A DNA stretch of 64,000 nt. Origin: Flaccisagitta enflata (taxonomy: Eukaryota; Chaetognatha; Sagittoidea; Aphragmophora). This document shows, one piece after another, positions 1 through 15,900 of the stretch. A program made the translations under genes and the position numbers. The notes beneath the pieces were generated by a model. The model was not told the origin of the DNA. It saw only the letters and a program-made list of their open reading frames with translations, and ran no database searches. Each line of letters opens with the position of its first letter. Position 1 is the first letter of the stretch. Location of the stretch: positions 15,190,001 to 15,254,000 of the forward strand of contig OZ231127.1 in the NCBI GenBank assembly GCA_965153355.1, in the 5' to 3' direction.

Positions 1-929
1 GCGAAGTCGGGGAATCGCACGGAGGACCTATAGAATATAAAGCGAAGAGATGGCTGCTTCACAGAAACGATGATGGCCACGAACACCGGATAGCATTTTT
101 CAGCGGCTACAAACATTTCAATTGCCAACGGACACTTTTTCACAATAATTTTTTTCTTCGATCATAATAGAATCGTGTTTGCGACTAAAATGATTCTAGA
201 TTAGACATAGTCAAACTTTCATTTGTCACCGTTAATACTTGTGACAAGGGCCTTTCTTTGTAATAAGATTAAAGAAAATGTCCTATGCTGAGAATCCTTC
301 TTTTCTTGATTAGATTTGATGTTTATTTGCCTGAATCTGCAATATGCAAATGAGGATTTGAGGGAGATGACACCACATTCGCCAGTAGGCTAGTGGTGGC
401 GCGGATTTTGAAAAATTTACCAGGGGTGTATATAATTCCATAACCTTTGATTATTTTCCCCCCCCCCCCTGCCTTTGATTTTCTTCCCCGCGACGCATCG
501 CGTCGCGTTACCAAATCAATGTTTTTCTTCCCCATAAACCACTAAAACTGGGAGTTTAAGGTTTAATTAGTGTTAAATTATGTTTAACTTATCATGTTTT
601 AGGATTTTTTACTGCCAAAAGTTATATTTTCCCCAAGATTTCTCTTTTTTCTCTTTTTTCCTCCTTCCTTTTCCTTCCCTTTCTCCAAACCCTTTGATTA
701 TTTTCCCCCCCCCACCGGGGGGGGGAATACGGAACAATATAAAATTTACCCAGCAGCAGGGAAGGAAACAGAGTTTGAAAATAGGGTAGGGGATTTTACC
801 TTTGATAGTGAGGAATCATGATATATTTTCTTTACCGCCTCGCCCCTTGTCCCAGACCGGCCGCATCTGTAGCATCAGCCACACCAAAGCGCTTGCCTTT
901 AGCGTAGCATTGCTACCATGCTGCACATA
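1..929. other. Non-coding spacer with duplicated poly-C segments
   Basis: I see no supportable gene here. Two related segments, near 403-470 and 689-760, each carry the sequence CTTTGATTATTTTCCCCC running into a long C tract; the second C tract is followed by a G tract and can fold back on itself. A short perfect palindrome, GCGACGC-ATC-GCGTCGC, lies near 489-505. Around 169-195 a reversed copy of the GTCGC-type hairpin module described elsewhere in the window is recognisable. The short open frames crossing this region are low-complexity. Confidence 0.6.
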
Positions 930-1535
930 CTATCTTTGAAATAAATATACGGACAGCTGTTTATGGTCATAGCACGCTTAATTTTAATCGTAGAACATTC
1001 TTTTTTTTTTGGAAATGTGCGTCTTTGAAAGATCTAGCGATCTAGACCAAGCCCAATGCTGTATCTTTATTCGTTTAGAAATGAGAGCCAAAAGAGTAAA
1101 ACGTTTGCTTTTTGAATTTGGAAGAAAATGGCGGATAAATTTCATCACACCCCTCGGCGCCATCTGGACTCGTTTCCTTCGGGATTTTTCTTTTTTATTT
1201 CGTTTTTTTGTACAACGCCTCTGGAAAAATGTATTTTCCTAGATACCAAAGGGGCAATTATTGCTTTAAGGAGGGAAGGCCTCAGTTTACGCGCAATCGG
1301 ACATACGGGCAACTTCAAAAGAAGGGCTGAAAAGAATTGCGCTAAAGGTTTTGGAGAAGATCACTCCAGATTACTTGGCGTCACTCTACGATTCAATGCC
1401 ACGCCGAATGCTAGCAGTGGTCAATGCCCAAGGCGGACATACAAAGTATTAGGCGTTTTTCAATATGTTTATGTACTTTTCCAGTCAATAAATGAACTTT
1501 TTTATCAAGTGTCCGTATATTTATTTCCAAGATAG
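930..1535 (+). mobile_element. Internally deleted Tc1/mariner transposon relic
   Basis: The ends are a 26-bp inverted repeat (930-955 and 1510-1535) that begins CTATCTTTGAAATAAATATA on the left and differs by one base on the right. Each end is flanked by TA (928-929 and 1536-1537), the target duplication typical of the Tc1/mariner superfamily. Inside, a plus-strand frame at about 1229-1300 resembles the first helix-turn-helix of Tc1 transposases (GAIIALRREGLSLRAIG). After a frame change, 1360-1452 encodes the usual C-terminal end of the family (DSMPRRMLAVVNAQGGHTKY, then stop). The DDE catalytic core between them is missing, so the copy is dead. It lies only 42 bp beyond the zinc-finger gene's stop codon. 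Confidence 0.85.
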
Positions 1536-1578
1536 TAGTCGGCATCGATGAGCAAACATCCTCAGGAATTCATTTGCA

Positions 1579-3489
1579 TTATCCCTTCGACTCACCGAGA
1601 TGGTCTTCGTCGACTTTGGTTTCTTCGCGAGTGACGTCGTCTTCGGGCAGAGCCCCCGGGTGGGCGTTGAGGATGTGTTGCTTCACGTCCTGAGCATCGA
1701 GAATCTCGGCGCAAACGAAGCACTTCTTCTTGGCCACTTTGATCCCGTGACGTCGCTCGTGATGAACGGACAAAGACGCTTTCGACGAAAACATGTCGCC
1801 GCACTGTAAAGATGGCGTGATAAAGAAATGGGGACGGAGAAATTCATTGTATTGTTGATGTACGATGAGGAATGCTGATTGATGAACAAATTCATCCATT
1901 GACTCATGAGGAATGCGCATGGATTGAAAGAATAAGTGCAGATCTGACCATTTTTCCAGAATTGCCATCCACATTTCCTATTATTTGTACATACCACCTT
2001 GCTATTAAATATATCACCATCTCAAAAGAAGCATCAACTTTGGAAGAGTATTGCTCATAAACAATTAAAGCTATAATTACCAGATTGGTCTCATTTTGAA
2101 TATTTGTTTTTACATGTTAAATTGCAACCAATCTGGTAATTATAACTTTAATTGTTAAGGAGCACGACTCTTCCAAAGTTAAGGCTTTTTTTCAGATGTT
2201 GATATACTTATTAGCAAGATAGTACTGTGAGGTCTTTGATTATGAGACATACAGTTTCCAGTAAATTCAAGAAACTCATAAAATTGGTACAATTTTCAAA
2301 TATTCTGGGGTAACCAAAGTCCATATACTCAGAGCACAAAAGTTATCTTACATCTTTACCTTGTGACATTTGACCTTGAGTTGCGCGGCGACTTCCTGCG
2401 GGTGCGACTGATCCACGTGATGATTGCACTCGCGGGCGGAAGAGAAAGAGGCGCCGCAAATACGGCAAGAGAATTTGTCCTGACGATTCTCAGACACGAG
2501 GACGCACGAAGAGTAAGACGGAGTGTCGTAGGAGGAGGAAGAGGAAGAGGAGGGCGTGTTAGTCGACGAGGATATCGTCGAGGAATTGGTCGAAGACGTG
2601 GGATGATAGGAAGCCGTGAATGGCACCGGATCTGGAGGGAGAAAGTTAAAACAGTGCAGATTTTCTTTATTATACATACAAAGCAACATAGAAAACGAAA
2701 TCACCAAGTAAATTGAAAAGGCTAATCAGAAGATTGAAAACAAGACGACAGACATTATCACAATATTAATAGGTTCGATCCGGAAGTACACTACAAAACA
2801 AATCTAAGACTGGGACGTGATGAAGTAATAAATGCTGCTTCAGGTGTTTAGGCGACTGGTAAGATATACTTTGTCCATAGAATCTCACCATCGGCGAAAT
2901 TCCTCCGCTCATCGCGGCAGTCGACCGCGGATTCCAGAGCCAATTGCGAGTGGGGTTGCTGCTGCTGATGCTGAGGCGGCGGCGGCGGCGGCGGTGGCGG
3001 ATGTTGCTGATGAGGAGGAATATGTGGATTGCCGTGCGGATGATTTCTCGACTGAGAGTCGCACTGTTGGGAGTGTTGCAAGTCTTGATGGCGCGGTGGC
3101 GTCTTAAAGGCGCCTCCCGGTTGGCCGACGAACGGCGCCGCTTCCGGGGGAAAGTTGGGGTAGTGATTCATTCTCCTGTCGTCGTTCACGAAGCCACCGT
3201 CGGCGGGTCGCTGTCGCTGTTGTTGCTGTTGTTGCTGGTGCTGCGGATGTTGCGATGGCTGCTGATGATGACTTTGCGGATCGACGACGTTGTTGTGATG
3301 CTGCGTATGTGGAGGATGCGAAGACTGAGGAGGAAGATGGTTATGATTGAGCGAATGTTTGTTGAATTTCCTTTGAATGAGAATGCGGTCGTTGCCCTCT
3401 TCGCAGACCACGGCCCAAGTGGACAAGTCGTAGCGGAGCAGAAAATTCTTGAGAATTTCACTCAGCTGCGATAACTCCATGTCAGTCAT
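1579..3489 (-). CDS. C2H2 zinc-finger protein with poly-Q/His/Pro linker
   Basis: Three exons fit in phase: 2889-3489, 2360-2631 and 1579-1803, giving about 365 residues. The N-terminal part (MTDMELSQLSEILKNF...) is followed by a long Gln/His/Pro-rich stretch including a run of nine prolines. A Ser-rich segment and three C2H2-type fingers follow: CRICGASF..HHVDQSH, CHKCGDMF..HHERRH and CFVCAEIL..HILNAH. The second finger is split between exons 2 and 3, so both halves are needed for C-x2-C-x12-H-x4-H; this strongly supports the splice. The start is either the ATG at 3489 or the one at 3480; the frame stays open upstream to 3606. A strong donor (G|GTGAGT, 1594-1595) lies just before the stop, so another 3' exon left of 1579 is possible. 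I do not recognise the family; a nucleic-acid-binding role is inferred from the fingers. Confidence 0.7.
1994..2222. mobile_element. Foldback MITE in the zinc-finger gene intron 2
   Basis: The two halves are near-perfect inverted repeats with arms of about 95 bp, meeting near 2090-2125, flanked by TA on both sides (1992-1993, 2223-2224). The right end read outward (TACTATCTTGCTAATAAG) closely matches the terminal sequence of the Tc1 relic at 930-1535 (TACTATCTTGGAAATAAA). It has no coding capacity. It is best read as a non-autonomous Tc1/mariner derivative. Confidence 0.75.
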
Positions 3490-3738
3490 CCAGAAAGAAA
3501 AAAGTGGAACGACGCATGGATGAAGGAAAATGAGTTTCTCATGTGTACGACCGAGGCCTACTTGGTAACCGAGGGGAGAGAGAATTGATTTCAAACGGGT
3601 AACCAATGTATAAAATGAAAAAAGAAGTCCAGCACAACAATTTCATAACAATTGACAGCTTAAAGTAACAAATATGCTCTTTTTCAACAAATCAACGGTA
3701 TACTATAGAATGAACGCGGAACTACAGTAGTGCAAAGT

Positions 3739-7726
<3,988 letters not shown>

Positions 7727-8024
7727 CTGTGTTGCATAGGGAGAGAAAACGATTTTCAAAACGCATTCAATTGCGCAGTCGGTGGGTGAGAAAAATAAAT
7801 GAGCAAGTCACCATTAGATAAAATGAGCAGTAACAACGAGAAAATTAGGGACCATCCAAAAGGAAACTAGTAAAGGCATGATGAAAATCAAGACAGGAGT
7901 CATTCCGTATAATTCTTGACGCAATGCTAGGCCATGTGGGGAAAAAGATGACTCAAATGGAAATAAATGTGAAATAACGCCCATGAAAATGAACAAGAAT
8001 TGCAAGAGATTAAGCAGGGTCGCT

Positions 8025-10925
8025 TTAGATATCGGCTGGATCCTTCTTTAGCATCTTAGCGAGCAATTCCGCTGAAGCTGAACTTGCTGCGTCTGATGCG
8101 GCCTCGACAGAAAAAGCTGTCGGAAATTGTCCGTCTATCCCACAAGAATTCCCAACTGTTGAATGCGCGCGCTGAGAACTGTGCGTCGATTTCCCATCGG
8201 AAGATTCGAGATTCAACTCCTTCGAGAAGATACTCGTTTGCACGTCAGTTGAGTTAGGAACATGAGACTGGGAATCAAAAGGTTCGTGTGAAGCGTTAGA
8301 ATGAGCAGTAACGCCAGTAGCAGATGGCGCAGCGCGATATCCCACAGAAAATGGATTGGTTGATGGATAATTATTAAGCGAAAGAGAGCTCTCAGTCTTC
8401 ACATGATGTAAGCCGGCAGAGCTGCGCAAATGTAAAGCGCCATTGGGAAATGATACTCCATCGCCGACAAACGGACTACCACCGGAAGAAAAAGAAAACA
8501 TGGATACCGATTTCGCTCCACCTCCAAATATGGCCGGAATTTCCGCCCTTGGTACTTCCGGTGCCGATCCGCCTCCATCCATCAACCTCGATGCAGATGA
8601 GGTCGGCAACAACGAAGATGACTTATCACTCGTCCCAGTCCAACTTCGTAAGTCATCCAACGCGCGATTTGTCGTCGTCAATGATGGGACGGAAGAGGAC
8701 GTGGTAAATAGTTTAACATCACCCACGTTAGATGAAGCTGGAATCGATTCGAAAATATTTCTCAATATCTCCGCCGAAGGCCGCGACCGTCGCTCGGAAA
8801 TAAAATCAGCAGATGTCGGCGCTGGAAAGGGGACTAACGACGGAGTTGACGTGGGTAAAAGTGAAGGAGCCGACGAGGGTAAAAGTGAAGAAGCCGTAGT
8901 GTTCTGAGCTGACGACGCATCGATTGACGTCGACGCTGTTGACTGAGGCGTTGACGACGACGACGTCGTCTTGGAAGATGAATGTTTGAAAGCGAAAGAA
9001 GATGCTAAGGATTTTAGAATGTCTGACGCGGAATTGGGCTTGGACGTGGATGTCGTCGGTGGATTGATAGCGGAAGAGTCAGGGGCGACGTCAGCAGCAA
9101 CGTCAGCCGTTGACCGGGGAACGGAATCAGTAGGTTGTTGAGATCCGACTGAAGAGTCGAAAGACGATGACGTTGGAGGAGCCTTGGTTTTAGATGCCAA
9201 GGATTTCAGGATTTCCGACGCACGGGTTGAGGACCGACTGGAAACGTCATCGTAAGATGCGGGACTGTCGACGACACTATCGTCACCATTGTCGACGGAA
9301 GAAGCAGGTTTCTGGACGGATGTTGACTGGTTCGCCGCCTGATGCACACCATTGCCACTCCCCTTCTCGTCTGTATGATCGCGACGAGGTCTTTTGGCAC
9401 AGGGACCTTGAATGGAATCGAATACACGATTGAAATTATTTATACCGCTGACGCAAATGGAATGGAATACAGGATTAACATTATTTATATATTTCATACC
9501 GCAGACGCAAGACACTTGCACATAAGGCAAGACGCAAGACGTAAGACGCAAGACGGGCATTTGGCAGGACGGTCACAGGAGTTACCAATATTTTGGCACA
9601 AAATCTGCTCACCATTTTCCGCCGTTAGGTTGGACCCAAAGATGTTTTGATTGTGGTTTGACAATGTTTGGAAAGGGGAAGTTTGCGACGAGGATGCCGG
9701 CGTTTGAGAAGGTGTAGATTGCAACGAAGAGTCCACATCCACAAGGGTCTCGACCCTGATCGTTGACGCCTGAGAGGTCGGAGTCTTGGCGCGAGAAATG
9801 GATGAGTTTTCAATTTCAGTAATCTCCGACTGTGGCTCGACTGAACCGCACGCGGGATCATCGATTGCAATTGAGCCATTTGCCTGCGTTAACAAAATAA
9901 GACAAGCTGTCACAATTGACATAGAGTTGCAGAACCAAACAAATCATTGAATCACTGAAACAGGTTGCTTGATGCAAATCAAGTACCTGATTGTCTCCTC
10001 TGCTTTGTTTTCTTGGAGAGTATGCGGCTTCCTTGAGTTGCCCATAACCGAGCCGTTTATTCCAAGCAAAACTAGAAATGTTCTTGAGCCGATATGACTT
10101 GAAGTTTTGAAATTTGCCCGAGAGCTTTTTCTTTCCCTTCTTAACCTTCTCACACCGTGGGCAATGTGAATGAGGGTGCGCGTATGGGAAGCTTTGTTCC
10201 AAAAATGTCTGCAAATAAGAATGAAATTAATGAGAATGATACATTTGGGTGCTCCACATAGCAAAAGTTGGTTATTTCTTCTCACCCTCTTTTCCTAATG
10301 TGGAGTAGATAATTTTAGAACCCTTACCATGTTTCTTTTATCAAAAATCCTTCATCTTCCGTTTTTTTAGAAAATTGTTTTTAAAGACTTAATTTGCATA
10401 ATGCAGTGGCATAAAACAATATGCTGATATTCTTTGAATTAGCTTTTACAAATTTCTACTCTTCAAAGTATTATTAATCTGCCTTTTCAATAGATCTTTC
10501 ATAGCTTATGTTCTGATATTTTAGTTTATTTTTACAAACATGATTTTCCAAAACAAATAATTGTCCTTTTTGTAACAAAACTACATAAGATTTTGCTGAA
10601 TTCTGGGATATCTGTGGGAACTTTAGAGTCAAAACAAAAACGGAAGAAAAAGGAATTTTGAAAAAAGTAAAATGATCATCATCATGATTTTTGTTTCTCC
10701 ACATTACCCAAATAGGGTGAAAGGATACTCCGAACTTTTGCAATGTGAAGCACCCAAATGATACATGCGAGGAAACCGATGGCAAGCGTTGCAAGGACGG
10801 GGGTCAACAGTGCAACGATGAATATTCATTATGTATACCAAAGAGACTAATTGGAGCCTTACCTGAACACTGTAAGCCAAGGACTGAATGTTTTTGATGA
10901 CCTCGATGCAAGCAAAGCGATCCAT
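8025..10925 (-). CDS. Predicted Ser/Thr-rich nuclear protein, 645 residues, unknown family
   Basis: Four exons join in phase with good splice sites: 10863-10925, 9987-10208, 9613-9883 and 8025-9406. The N-terminal 95 residues are conserved-looking and basic, with a Cys pair (HCPRCEKVKKGKKK) and an aromatic-rich segment (SSFAWNKRLGYGQLKEAAYS). The rest is Ser/Thr/Pro-rich, with a likely nuclear localisation signal (AKRPRRD) at the exon 3/4 junction. A short amphipathic motif recurs: ASEILKSLASK, ASDILKSLASS, SAEILRNIFES and, at the C-terminus, SAELLAKMLKK. I do not recognise the family; a nuclear scaffold or co-regulator is only a guess. The gene lies entirely inside ACAT1 intron 1, on the same strand, ending 299 bp before ACAT1 exon 2. 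Intron 1 contains a MITE (10239-10762). Confidence 0.6.
10239..10762. mobile_element. MITE with ~28-bp terminal inverted repeats, copy 1
   Basis: The left end CATTTGGGTGCTCCACATAG and the right end, read outward as CATTTGGGTGCTTCACATTG, form terminal inverted repeats of about 28 bp. They are bordered by GATAC on both sides, which could be a target duplication, though the boundary is ambiguous by one or two bases. The interior is AT-rich, partly self-complementary and non-coding. A second copy occupies about 39505-40030 in a NELFA intron, sharing CATCTTCCGTTTTTTTAG and AATTTGCATAATGCAGTG. Confidence 0.7.
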
Positions 10926-11201
10926 TGTGACGACCAATGAAGCGCATGAAGGCCTTAATTTCTTTTAGAATTTAAATTCCTGGTAAACGCAACAGTAACA
11001 AATTTCAACTAGCAACATGAAATTCATTAATATACGGATCTTTGGAATTCAAAATAAGTCTCAGTTTTCGTTCTACTTCTAACGCGGGGAGAGATGAGAA
11101 AAAACAATTCTAACACAAAGTTTTGACGAGCAAAATAAAAGAGACAGGACGATCAGGATTGAGTAACGGCGACCAATAGTTTGGCCAGTGCAGTGGCCCT
11201 C

Positions 11202-12817
11202 TCAGAAATTGAGTTCATCTTGAGCGAGGATCTGGACTTGATCGATCGGGGCGTCGGGAGCGCGTCCCCACTTGGAGACCAACTTGAACGAGACGCCCCC
11301 CAAATTGAGAAACCAAACCCACATCACCACCACGAAACCCACGAAGCAAAGGAAATTGAAGGCAAACGCGAGTAATCCGCAATCCACAGACCACTTTCCC
11401 CACCACCACGAAGCTGTTGTGTGGAATGACTTGATCAAATTGATCCTTAAATATTCATCAAACCGTTTAAACCCTTGAAACCCTTGCTCGATGCAGCACG
11501 ATGTAGCAACTAATGAGTACGTATATCCTTGAATCAATCACACAGATGAGCCTAATGAAACTATCCGTACAAAGAAACAAACCTAGACGGTGCGATTTCC
11601 GTCGATTCTCATCCGCTTCTTGCGTGGATTTAGTCCATAGCTTCTCCGACCAGTGGCTGAAGAGAAGAGTGAACCACGAGAAAGGGTTGCAAACGCACCA
11701 GCAAAAGATGTCTGTGGCTCTGTCGGTGTTGATTCTTTCCGGATACTCGATTTCCACGCTGGAGTGGTGTATGAGATGACGGTATATACGACAGTATATA
11801 GTTAGGTAGGAAAACAAAGTGCTGGGCAGAGTCTGCTGAAAACGCAGGGAGACAGAGGCAGAGAGAACAAACGAAAGACAAAGACAGAAAGAAACAAAAA
11901 AGATAGAAAGACAGTGAAAGACAAAATGAGAAAGAAAGAGAAAAACAAAACGAGAAAGAAAGAGTAACAGAAAGAGTGAAAGAAAGAAAGAGTGAAAGAA
12001 AGAAAGAGTGAAAGAAAGAAAGAGTGAAAGAAAGAAAGAGTTAAAGAAAGAAAGAGTGAAATGAGTTGCAGTGTACAGGAACTGCAAATTTGGAAAATCG
12101 TTTCGCGTGAAATTCTTAATCTGTCTCTGAATGTAAAATTTTGCATTTCTAAAAGCATGGCCCTTTTCTTATAAATATGTCTTTAACAGGGCCATGTTCT
12201 TAGAAATGCAAATTTTTGCATTCAGAAACAGATTAAGAATTTCATATGAGACAAGTCAAGAAATAGAGGCTTATTTTCTTTTTTTTTCTCTCAATTTTTC
12301 CAACTGATTTTGAACACATAAATGATTCTCAGTGCAAATAAATAAATAATTGATACTAAAAATATGATCTTTTTTTTTTAAAAATTGTGAATTCACCATT
12401 TCATTGTTTTTTTAAAATATGATTTGACCGTTAAAATTGCCCCTTGGTGTGCACCTTGACATAAAGAAAAAGTGAAAGAGAAAGAAAGCATGAAAGAAAA
12501 AAAAATTAAAGAAAGAAAGCGTGAAAAAAGAGTGAAAGAAAGCGTGAAAGAAAGAAAGAATGAAAGAAAGAATGAAAGAAAGAAAGCATGAAAAAAAGAA
12601 AGCATGAAAGAAAGAAAGTGAAAGAAAGACAGAGTGAAAGAAAGACAGAGTGAAAGAAAGAGTGAAAGAAAGAAAAAGTGAAAGAAAGAAAGAAAGAAAG
12701 AAAAGAAAGAAAGAAATAGAAAGAAAAGAAAAGAAAAGAAAGAAATAGAAAGAAAAGAAAAGAAAAGAAAGAAATAGAAAGAAAAGAAAAGAAAAGAAAG
12801 AAATAGAAAGAAAAGAA

Positions 12818-12904
<87 letters not shown>

Positions 12905-15900
12905 CGTGAAAAGAAGTAAGAAAGGGCGTTGTGAAAAGAAACAATCGATATGAAAGAAACCTATCACATTGACATCAGAGAATAGACTAGTTTTACCCAC
13001 GCACTTCGCCTGCTCCAATTGCGATTCTTGTCCCGCTTCCATGGCCACTCGAACTTGGCCATCGAAAATCATCGTTTCCTTCATCGTCGTTAATTCTCCA
13101 TTGGAAGATTGACGTTCGATGGATCTGCGCGGAGTGACTTTCATCAATTTCACTCCGGCTTTGGGTCCCGACAACGACGACGAAGACCCGAAAATGGGAG
13201 ACGAGGCACGCTTTTTAAAAGGCGTGGATGACTTGAAATGATGCTTGTGACCCTTTACGGCGGATGTTGTGGTGCGTGAAGACTCTCGTAAACTCTTTTC
13301 ATTGCGTTCTCGCCTTTTAGAACTGCGCGTTTTGGCGTGGACGTCGGCGACTATTGCTGTCTTGCGCTTACGCGAGGGGACCGGTGGAGGCGAGCAAACA
13401 TCTTTTTCTAAAGCGAAGTAAATCGGTTGCAGAGGCGTGTGTTCAGCTTTCAGCTATAATTATTGCTTGATAAGGCTGTACTCGATTGTCCCTGATAAAA
13501 TGCTCCAAAAACGATAACACACACAGTTCTGTTTATACCAAGTGCTCACTGCACTGATCGACTCAACTTTTTACATATGGACCAAACAGTAGTATACTAG
13601 CTCAAGCTAGAGAATTGGTGTACCGCGTTCGAGTTGGAGTAGATTAGCTAATCGCAACGTCTTCAGAAAATAAATTGATGAAATAAATAATCAACGCGTT
13701 GGAGAAAACCAAAGCTAAGTTGTTTTTTCCTGTATACAAAGCCAACGCTTCATGGAACACGAACGATAATGGTAGGTATCTTGATTTTTTTTCGTAAAAG
13801 CGGCTTAGCTTATTAGACTAATGCATAGACTGTAAAACTAATTCGATTATTTTACCATTCCATCTAATTTGAAAAAAAAAGTAATGATAATTCTAATCAA
13901 TAAGCAATTTGGGACCAGGCTTGACGCGCTCGGTGAGCGAAGAGACGCTCACAGGCTCGGAGAACGAAGGTGAAGATTTGGATCCGACGCCGCCTTCCTC
14001 ACGCAACGTCCGATTTGCAATAAGAATAAGTAAGCACGCATGAGTTCCTGTTGGAGACTCCGATGATGAGGAGTCTACGAATTTGCCACCAGAAAGTTCG
14101 CCATTTACGTCACCGTTCACATCACCGTTAACATTTTTGACGTCCACGACATCGTCATCAACAACCTCGCCGTCTCCAAGTCCACCGGCTACGAGTTTAT
14201 TGGATTCAGTTTCGCCGGGTGTTAGTTCAATTGGTGCGAATTCATCGGGTGCCAGTTCATCGCTTGAGACATCATTGGGTACAAGATCACAGTCTACTAT
14301 TAATCATCATGACGAGAAGTTGGAACAGCAGCCAAATATAGTGAGAAAGCTATTAGTATTAGAATGAGTTTCATATCATCGCGTGCTCTGCAAATTGGTA
14401 AAATGTACGCCGAGGGGTCGGTTGGATGGTTTCTCAATCGGTGTGTTCATTGATTGGTTAGTAGATTGATCGGTCAATAGCTGAGTTGATCGCTCTGTCA
14501 GTCGGTTCGTCACTGGAGTATTTGGGCAGGAGAAATTAGGACTGCCAAAACAAAAAATAAAATGGGGCAGACTATCGGACGGACAAAAAAAAGAGGGTAT
14601 ATAGTTGCGTAGCACGCGACAAAAAACGATACTAACTGGCATTTCTTCAGCAACAAATCATTTTTCAAAGAGACTTACTCTTTTTTTTCTATCTTTTCTC
14701 TTCTTTCTTTCTTTCCTTTTATTTCTTTACCTTTTTTCTCTCCTTTCTTTCGTTCCCTCTTTCTTTCTTTCTCTTCTTTCCTTTCTCTCCTTCTTTTTCT
14801 CTCTTCCTTTCTTCTTTCGTTTCTTCCTTCTTTCTTTGTTCCTTCTTCCTTCCTTCCTTCTTCTTTCCTTCATTCCTTCCTTCTTCTTCTTCCTTTCTTT
14901 CTTTCTTTCTTCTTTCTTTCTTTCTTTCTTCCTTCTCTCTTTCTTCCTTTTCTTCCTTTCTTTCTATCTTTCTTTTTCTTTCTTCCTTACTTTTTCTTTT
15001 TTTTTTCTTTCTATCTTACTTTTCTCATTTTTTTTTTAATTCTTTTTTTTTTTTTATATTTCCCTCTTTCTTGTTCCATCGGTCCTTCTGCTCAACCGTC
15101 CTTGTTTAGTTTTGTCCTAGTTGTCCTAGTTGGTCATTTTTCGACATGATCCACATATCAATGACATTTGCAAAGAATTTACCCTCTCTTTACTCTGTTC
15201 CTTTAACTCTGAGGCAACGGTGTGGATGACCATCTTCCCCTTTTGCTACTGCAAAGTTTTCACTAGAAACTGTCTATTAGAGGTCAGGTACACCGAAACT
15301 ATTCATTTGGCTACTCCATCCAGGAGTGTTTTTCTTTCTAAACATATGAATTGAAGTCCCCGAGGCCAAGGAAGGGAGTTAGGACGCAATTTCAAGGTCG
15401 CGCATATCAGATTTTGCTCACAAAAGATCATCATCTCACAAGTGTAAAAGTTGAAATACCCCTCTATCTTTGTAAGCACACTACTTCTAAACGAAAAAAG
15501 ATAGAAGATCGCGCTTGGCGCCATTTTAAAGAACACAAAAAATCTTTCATTTCATCATGAATTTCGTCTAAATCGGTTGAAAAACAACTGAGTAACAAGC
15601 TTGCAAAGTTGGATGAAGTTTTAATAAACTTAAATAATTACCTAGTTTTCACCCCTAACTTTGTAAGAATGTCATTTCGAAACGAAAAAAGATAGAAAAT
15701 CGTGCTTGGCGCCATTTTAAAGAACACAAAAAAATCTTTCATTTCATCTTGAATTTCGTCTAAATTGGTTGAAAAACAACTGAGTAACAAGCTTGCAAAG
15801 TTGGATGAAGTTTGAATAAACTTAAGTGATTACTTCAATTTCACCCCTAACTTTGTAAGTATGTCATTTCTTAACAAAAAAAGATAGACAATCGCGCTTG

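Noticed and set aside
11215-11409. Arg-rich alternative minus-strand frame over the membrane exon
   Set aside because: The overlapping frame with the TM helix has better codon third-position bias and joins in phase to the upstream exon.
12393-12944. Phe/Leu/Ser-rich minus-strand frames resembling membrane proteins
   Set aside because: They are translations of a GAAA microsatellite.
14083-14367. Ser/Thr/Pro-rich plus-strand ORF
   Set aside because: Antisense to a minus-strand frame that joins in phase to neighbouring exons; composition does not separate the two decisively, so only the minus-strand reading is used, at low confidence.
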